From assembly GCA_032068765.1 (NCBI GenBank), contig DAMBHY010000012.1, forward strand, positions 9,746 to 73,745: a stretch of DNA of 64,000 nt, written 5' to 3'. Shown piece by piece: positions 59,910 through 64,000 of the stretch (within the stretch, counting starts at the first letter, position 1; the number at the start of each line of letters is the position of its first letter). Made by a program: the position numbers and the translations under genes. Under the pieces are notes generated by a model. It saw nothing but the letters and a program-made list of their open reading frames with translations. It ran no database searches and had not been told where the DNA came from. Source of the DNA: DAMBHY01 sp032068765. GTDB lineage: Bacteria; Bacteroidota; Bacteroidia; Bacteroidales; Dysgonomonadaceae.

Positions 59910-60841
59910 ACCTACAGCAACTAGAATACATCATTTCACTCGATACACACAGACATTTTTCTAAAGCTGCTGAAGCCAGTTTTGTAACACAGCCCACTCT
60001 GAGCATGATGATACAAAGACTGGAAGAAGAATTGGGCGTAAAGATATTCGACCGTTCTCAATTACCTATTCGTCCAACAGAAATTGGAACAAAAATCATT
60101 GAGCAAGCCCGCACTGCACTTGCACAGGTCAATCAGATAAATGAAATTGTAGAAGAAAGCAAGGGAGTGCTTAAAGGCACTTTCCGAATCGGTATCATTC
60201 CCACCATTTCACCATATTTATTGCCTAAACTGATGCACGTGCATCAAATCAATATGCCAGAGCTAAATATTCTGGTATTCGAACAAACGACTCCGCAAAT
60301 AATCAAAAATTTATCTTTGGGAACCATTGACGCGGGCATCCTGGCTACGCCATTAAATGAATCAGAAATAAAGGAAAATCCCATTTATTACGAAAAATTT
60401 TACGCGTACATCTCGCCTAAAGACCCTTTGTATGTGCGAACTGCCGTTGATGAGAACGATATAGGAAAATCAAAACTTTGGTTGCTGGAAGAAGTTCATT
60501 GCTTCCGTTCGCAGATTTTGCATCTCTGCCAGGCTCGTAAGCGTAAATTATCTGAATCACTATCTTTTGAAGCGGGAAGTATCAGTACATTAATAAACAT
60601 TGTAGACCAAAATGACGGCATCACTGTGATTCCTGAAATGGCAATCAACACATTGACAGACGAACAAAAAAAGAATGTTCGTCCTTTCAAAAATTCCACT
60701 CCAGTAAGAGAAATTAGTTTGATAACACGTAAAGATTTTTTCAAAGAAAGAATTCTTAATATTCTTCTGGATGAAGTCAAACTTGCCGTTCCCAAACCAA
60801 TGCGCGATGAAACACTGAAAAAATTTGTGATACCGTTATAA
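59906..60841 (+). CDS. oxyR: Hydrogen peroxide-sensing LysR regulator OxyR
   Basis: The 311-residue LysR regulator has an N-terminal winged helix (FSKAAEASFVTQPTLSMMIQ) and the two redox cysteines Cys199 and Cys208 in HCFRSQILHLC, at the same positions and spacing as in E. coli OxyR. Oxidation to a disulfide activates transcription of peroxide-defence genes. Candidate targets in this window include tpx and bcp; I did not find a clear OxyR box. Its start overlaps the upstream gene, so the two share one transcript, an odd partnership. Confidence 0.95.
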   Translation: MNLQQLEYIISLDTHRHFSKAAEASFVTQPTLSMMIQRLEEELGVKIFDRSQLPIRPTEIGTKIIEQARTALAQVNQINEIVEESKGVLKGTFRIGIIPTISPYLLPKLMHVHQINMPELNILVFEQTTPQIIKNLSLGTIDAGILATPLNESEIKENPIYYEKFYAYISPKDPLYVRTAVDENDIGKSKLWLLEEVHCFRSQILHLCQARKRKLSESLSFEAGSISTLINIVDQNDGITVIPEMAINTLTDEQKKNVRPFKNSTPVREISLITRKDFFKERILNILLDEVKLAVPKPMRDETLKKFVIPL

Positions 60842-60855
60842 ATTTTTTTATTCAG

Positions 60856-61392
60856 ATGCGACCTATAGAAATTATAGAAAAGTATTACAAGCCGGGTACC
60901 CGTTTATACGATATTTATTACACGCATGTTTGCGAAGTAACAAACAAAGCTTTATCCATTGCTCAAAACCATCCCGAACTGGCTATTGACATTCATTTTT
61001 TAGAAGAAGCTTCCATGTTACACGATATCGGAATATTTATGACCAATGCGCCTCATATCTCATGTGTAGGCAATTACCCTTACATATGCCACGGATATTT
61101 GGGAAGGGAACTAATAAGTGCCGAAGGATTTCCAAAACACGCGTTGGTATGCGAACGACATACCGGAACGGGAATCACTTTACAAAGTATTATACAAAGG
61201 AATCTTCCCATCCCTCACAGAGAAATGACGCCGCAAAGCTTAGAGGAAAAAATCATCTGCTTTTCCGACAAATTTTATTCAAAATCAAGTCTCGGAAAAA
61301 AGAAATCTGTAAAAAGAATCCGCGAAGGATTAATGAAGCATGGTAAAGAACAAGTAGAAATTTTTGACACTTGGTGTGAGTTTTTTCTATAA
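60856..61392 (+). CDS. HD domain hydrolase
   Basis: The 178-residue protein has an HD metal-site pattern: the first His in YTHVCEVTNKALSIA, His-Asp in EEASMLHDIGIF, a later CHGYLGRELISAEGFPKHA and VCERHTG, then a final Asp in FSDKFYS. HD proteins are phosphohydrolases acting on nucleotides or signalling molecules; the substrate is unknown. It starts 14 bases after oxyR. Confidence 0.88.
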   Translation: MRPIEIIEKYYKPGTRLYDIYYTHVCEVTNKALSIAQNHPELAIDIHFLEEASMLHDIGIFMTNAPHISCVGNYPYICHGYLGRELISAEGFPKHALVCERHTGTGITLQSIIQRNLPIPHREMTPQSLEEKIICFSDKFYSKSSLGKKKSVKRIREGLMKHGKEQVEIFDTWCEFFL

Positions 61393-61517
61393 AAAATTAC
61401 GAAATAAGAACTTTGGCAAGTTATTTGCATCATAAGTATATATCTTTATTAATAATAAGTTTTTCGCCTCTATTTAACATAGAAGTTTGACAGCTTTTTT
61501 AATTTAAAATACTGATT

Positions 61518-62081
61518 ATGAAAGAAAATTACGAAGAAAATGAATTTACTCAGGAAAATGAATTGGACAGCAACGCTCCTGAAAAATTAGATAACAATGC
61601 CGAGATCGACAATTTGTCAGAAGATTTTGAAAACGATTTTGACAAACTGCAAAATCAGTATGACGAACTGAATAACAACTATCTTCGTCTTCATGCCGAA
61701 TTTGACAACTTCCGCAAACGTACGTTGAAAGAAAAAGCCGATCTGATAAAAGGCGGAGGAGAAAAAGTATTGAGCGAAATTCTTCCTTTGATTGACGACT
61801 TCGACAGAGCTATTCTATCAATGAAAGAAGCGGAAGACAAAGATTCACTGATGCAGGGAATGGATTTGATTTATGCAAAGTTTATCAACTTTCTGCAACA
61901 ACACGGCGTGAAAGAAATTGAAGCCGTCGGCGAAACTTTCGACCCTGACAAATTCGAAGCTTTAACTACAATTCCTGTACAAGACAAATCACAGTCGGGC
62001 AAAGTGGTTGACTGCATTCAAAAGGGTTACACCCTTAACGACAAAATAATCCGATTCCCAAAAGTAATCGTAGGAGAATAA
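61518..62081 (+). CDS. grpE: Nucleotide exchange factor GrpE
   Basis: The 187-residue GrpE has an acidic, disordered N-terminus (about 1-45), the long helix with LRLHAEFDNFRKRTLKEKAD, and the beta-domain with GVKEIEAVGETFDPDKFEA and GYTLNDKIIRFPKVIV. It releases ADP from DnaK. It is 9 bases upstream of dnaJ, forming a chaperone pair; dnaK is not in the window. Confidence 0.96.
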   Translation: MKENYEENEFTQENELDSNAPEKLDNNAEIDNLSEDFENDFDKLQNQYDELNNNYLRLHAEFDNFRKRTLKEKADLIKGGGEKVLSEILPLIDDFDRAILSMKEAEDKDSLMQGMDLIYAKFINFLQQHGVKEIEAVGETFDPDKFEALTTIPVQDKSQSGKVVDCIQKGYTLNDKIIRFPKVIVGE

Positions 62082-62090
62082 TATAATACA

Positions 62091-63233
62091 ATGGCAGAAA
62101 AAAGAGACTATTATGAAGTTTTGGAGGTGTCCAAAACAGCTACGCAGGAAGAAATAAAGAAAGCTTACCGCAAAAAAGCCATACAATATCACCCCGACAA
62201 AAATCCGGGCAACCACGAAGCAGAAGAAAAATTCAAAGAAGCTGCCGAAGCTTACGAAATATTGAGCGACCAGAACAAGCGCGCACGCTATGACCAGTTT
62301 GGTCATGCCGGAGTGGGCGGTGCTGCCGGTGGCGGTTTTGGAGGCGGAATGTCTATGGAAGACATTTTCTCTCAGTTTGGAGATATCTTTGGAGGACATT
62401 TTGGTTTTGGAGGATTCGGTGGCGGCGGTCGCGGTCGCCGTGTCAATCGTGGTACGGATTTGCGTGTGAAAGTAAAGCTCAACCTCAAAGAAATCCTCAA
62501 CGGGGTGGAGAAAAAGATTAAAGTAAAAAAATACGTCACATGTGAGCATTGTCAGGGAAATGGTTCGGAAAACGGCACTTCGCTCACCACGTGCGATACC
62601 TGTAAAGGCTCGGGTTCGGTAACGAAAGTTGTTAATACTCTTTTGGGACAAATGCAGAGCACCACTACCTGTCCGGCATGTAGCGGTGAAGGAAAAACTA
62701 TCAATACAAAATGTAATCATTGCGGCGGTGAAGGCGTGCGTCTCGAAGAGGAGATTATTCCAATCAAAATACCCGCAGGTGTTGCCGAAGGAATGCAGCT
62801 TTCCATGCAAGGAAAAGGCAACGCAGCACGCCGCGGAGGAATAAGCGGGGATTTGCTAATTCTTGTAGAAGAAGAGGAAGATCCAAACTTGATTCGTGAC
62901 GAAAACAATGTTATTTACAATCTATTCCTCAGCTTTCCAGTGGCTGCATTGGGTGGTTCGGTGGAAGTACCAACCATTAACGGCATGGCAAAGTTGAAAA
63001 TCGAGCCGGGAACACAGCCGGGCAAAGTTTTACGTCTGCGCAATAAAGGACTTCCTTCATTAAATGGTTATGGAAAAGGTGACCAACTGGTGAACGTAAA
63101 TGTGTACATCCCCGAAAAGTTGAGCGACAAAGAAAAATCTTTAATCAAAGAAATGGAAAGCTCTAAAAATTTTGAACCAAGTGGCGAAGTCAAAAAAAGT
63201 GTCTTCAGCAAGTTTAAGAAGATGTTTGATTAA
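62091..63233 (+). CDS. dnaJ: Chaperone protein DnaJ
   Basis: The 380-residue type I DnaJ has the J-domain with HPDKNPGN (HPD near 34-36), a Gly/Phe-rich linker, and four CxxCxGxG zinc-binding repeats (CEHCQGNG, CDTCKGSG, CPACSGEG, CNHCGGEG), then the client-binding C-terminal domains. It delivers substrates to DnaK and stimulates its ATPase. It is co-transcribed with grpE and followed by a terminator. Confidence 0.97.
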   Translation: MAEKRDYYEVLEVSKTATQEEIKKAYRKKAIQYHPDKNPGNHEAEEKFKEAAEAYEILSDQNKRARYDQFGHAGVGGAAGGGFGGGMSMEDIFSQFGDIFGGHFGFGGFGGGGRGRRVNRGTDLRVKVKLNLKEILNGVEKKIKVKKYVTCEHCQGNGSENGTSLTTCDTCKGSGSVTKVVNTLLGQMQSTTTCPACSGEGKTINTKCNHCGGEGVRLEEEIIPIKIPAGVAEGMQLSMQGKGNAARRGGISGDLLILVEEEEDPNLIRDENNVIYNLFLSFPVAALGGSVEVPTINGMAKLKIEPGTQPGKVLRLRNKGLPSLNGYGKGDQLVNVNVYIPEKLSDKEKSLIKEMESSKNFEPSGEVKKSVFSKFKKMFD

Positions 63234-63256
63234 ATAAATATCAGTTTAGAATATGG

Positions 63257-63293
63257 CATCCCTGAAGATTTGTTCTTTTGGGATGTTTTTTTT
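63257..63293 (+). terminator. Intrinsic terminator of grpE-dnaJ
   Basis: CATCCC (63257-63262) pairs with GGGATG (63280-63285), followed by eight T. Confidence 0.75.
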
Positions 63294-63301
63294 ATATAAT
63301 A

Positions 63302-63380
63302 GACAGTGGGCAGTTGACAGTGGGCAGTTGACAGTAGGCAGTAAACAGTAGCACTCACTCGTAACACGTAACACGTAAAT
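63302..63380 (+). repeat. Heptamer-based tandem repeats
   Basis: GACAGTGGGCAGTT occurs at 63302-63315 and 63316-63329 and, slightly changed, at 63330-63343. Each is two 7-base CAGTNNN words, about seven words in all. A second heptamer, CGTAACA, follows twice with a partial third copy near 63360-63378. Similar short tandem heptamers are known from cyanobacteria. Confidence 0.75.
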
Positions 63381-63425
63381 TCTTTCATTCCAAAATCCCA
63401 AATCCCAAATTTTCCAGTTAGTTAT

Positions 63426-63797
63426 TCTTCTGTCCGGGTGATTTATTGTTCTGCCGCGGTTATTTCCGTTGGGATTCCGAAATGTTCCGTTCGGGTTGTT
63501 TATTCCTTCGGCGAGGTTGGGGAATGCTCCGTTGAGGTTGTTTATTGTTCTGTCAGGGTTAGTTATCTAAACGTTGAACCTGTATAACCTGTCCGTTGGG
63601 ATCAAAGACCGCAACGCTTCGATGCATAACCGCGTTTTCGGGCAAACTACCGCATCATTTCGCATACACAACCTATCGACTTCTATATTTAACCGCACTG
63701 GAACATTCGAGAACCGCACCAGGATATTTCTGAAACCTTAACGGAGGATTTCTAAATCCCAGTCCGAGGGGTTGTACAACCTCATCGGCAGGGTTAT
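63426..63797 (+). repeat. Degenerate 21-bp repeat block with opposed halves
   Basis: About 17 units with a period of 21 bases can be followed from 63426 to 63797, with one shortened unit of 15 bases at 63468. Left-half units share TGTTCYGTYSRGGTT, for example at 63483, 63525 and 63546. Right-half units from about 63609 begin with AACCGCA-like words (63693 CCGCACTGGAACATTCGAGAA) and resemble the left units reversed (AACCCGAACGGAACA). No frame or RNA family explains it. Confidence 0.7.
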
Positions 63798-63955
63798 AAC
63801 ATCTAAAGTAGATCATATCAATAATCGTAAGTTTCCAGTTCTACATTCTTAATATGCGTCTTAAAGTGATCATATTAAATATTTGATAAATAATAGAAAA
63901 TATGTTTATACAGACTAATGACATTTCTTGAAAATAAGTCAAACTCTGGAGTTAC

Positions 63956-63963
63956 TAACTTTG
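63956..63963 (+). promoter_or_regulatory. -7 box near the right edge
   Basis: TAACTTTG matches TAnnTTTG. No -33 box at standard spacing is seen, and any gene it serves would start close to or beyond the window edge. Confidence 0.35.
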
Positions 63964-64000
63964 CTGGGACAAAAAGTTAAGCATAAAAAACTTACATTTG

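Larger units (their letters stand above)
63234..64000. other. Gene-free right end of the window
   Basis: After the dnaJ terminator no gene is seen to base 64000. The stretch is filled by short heptamer repeats, a 21-bp degenerate repeat block and, near the end, a promoter-like site TAACTTTG at 63956-63963 that probably serves a gene beyond the window. Confidence 0.6.

Noticed and set aside
61989..62810. 273-codon minus-strand frame opposite grpE/dnaJ
   Set aside because: It is the antisense shadow of the strongly supported dnaJ gene; the product is a low-complexity Phe/Thr/Ala-rich string without domains.

Overview
The window comes from a low-GC Bacteroidota chromosome, most likely a member of the Bacteroidales. 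The evidence is repeated -7 promoter boxes of the TAnnTTTG type, sometimes with a TTTG -33 box about 19 bases upstream, fimbrillin-like, BACON and DUF5689 lipoproteins, a TonB-dependent receptor without an N-terminal carboxypeptidase-like domain, class III fructose-bisphosphatase, DUF4954, DUF4494 and the glutaminyl-cyclase type M28 peptidase. No rRNA operon, prophage, intact insertion sequence or CRISPR array is visible.

Layout. 1-1578 is the 5' part of an alpha-2-macroglobulin gene that runs off the left edge. 1991-10037 is a five-gene surface locus on the + strand: a fimbrillin-like lipoprotein fused to a DRGH-type DNA/RNA endonuclease, a fimbrillin/BACON lipoprotein, a TonB-dependent receptor, a DUF5689 lipoprotein with a decayed C-terminal domain, and a secreted endonuclease/exonuclease/phosphatase-family enzyme. 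Together they look like a system for degrading and importing extracellular nucleic acid. 10498-15046 is accessory: a DUF6261-like gene, a 43-bp tandem repeat block, a lone GmrSD/DUF262 restriction-type protein and an unassigned structured RNA. 15047-20515 is a MarR-controlled efflux operon (MarR, TolC, HlyD, two ABC-2 permeases). 20599-23568 encodes a receiver/ATP-grasp protein related to PEP synthase.

From 23747 rightwards most genes are housekeeping: uvrA, tpx, ftsK, a LolA-like gene, trxB, ppk1, a phosphodiesterase, a LysE exporter, purL, a thioesterase, dprA, bcp, recA, class III fbp, DUF4954, manC, tRNA-Glu, rpsT and gyrB. They continue with an LD-carboxypeptidase, a K+/H+ antiporter, glutaminyl cyclase, SufE, MntP, DUF493, DUF4494, a YggS-type PLP protein, a dihydroorotate-dehydrogenase-like protein, oxyR, an HD hydrolase, grpE and dnaJ. 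Between them lie decayed loci: a frameshifted lipoprotein and a membrane-protein gene with an in-frame stop at 41483-42572, an IS256-type transposase relic near 48862, and a possible relic near 39604.

The most unusual non-coding signal is a set of degenerate intergenic repeat blocks with a 21-bp period (42723-43014 and 63426-63797) and a related-looking 43-bp period (11770-12060). In the two 21-bp blocks the right-hand part resembles the left-hand part in reverse orientation. Other points of interest are two divergent gene pairs whose -7 boxes form perfect inverted repeats (34324-34342 and 35529-35557), and two promoter-like sites with no gene behind them. All functional calls rest on reading motifs by eye; no database search was run.
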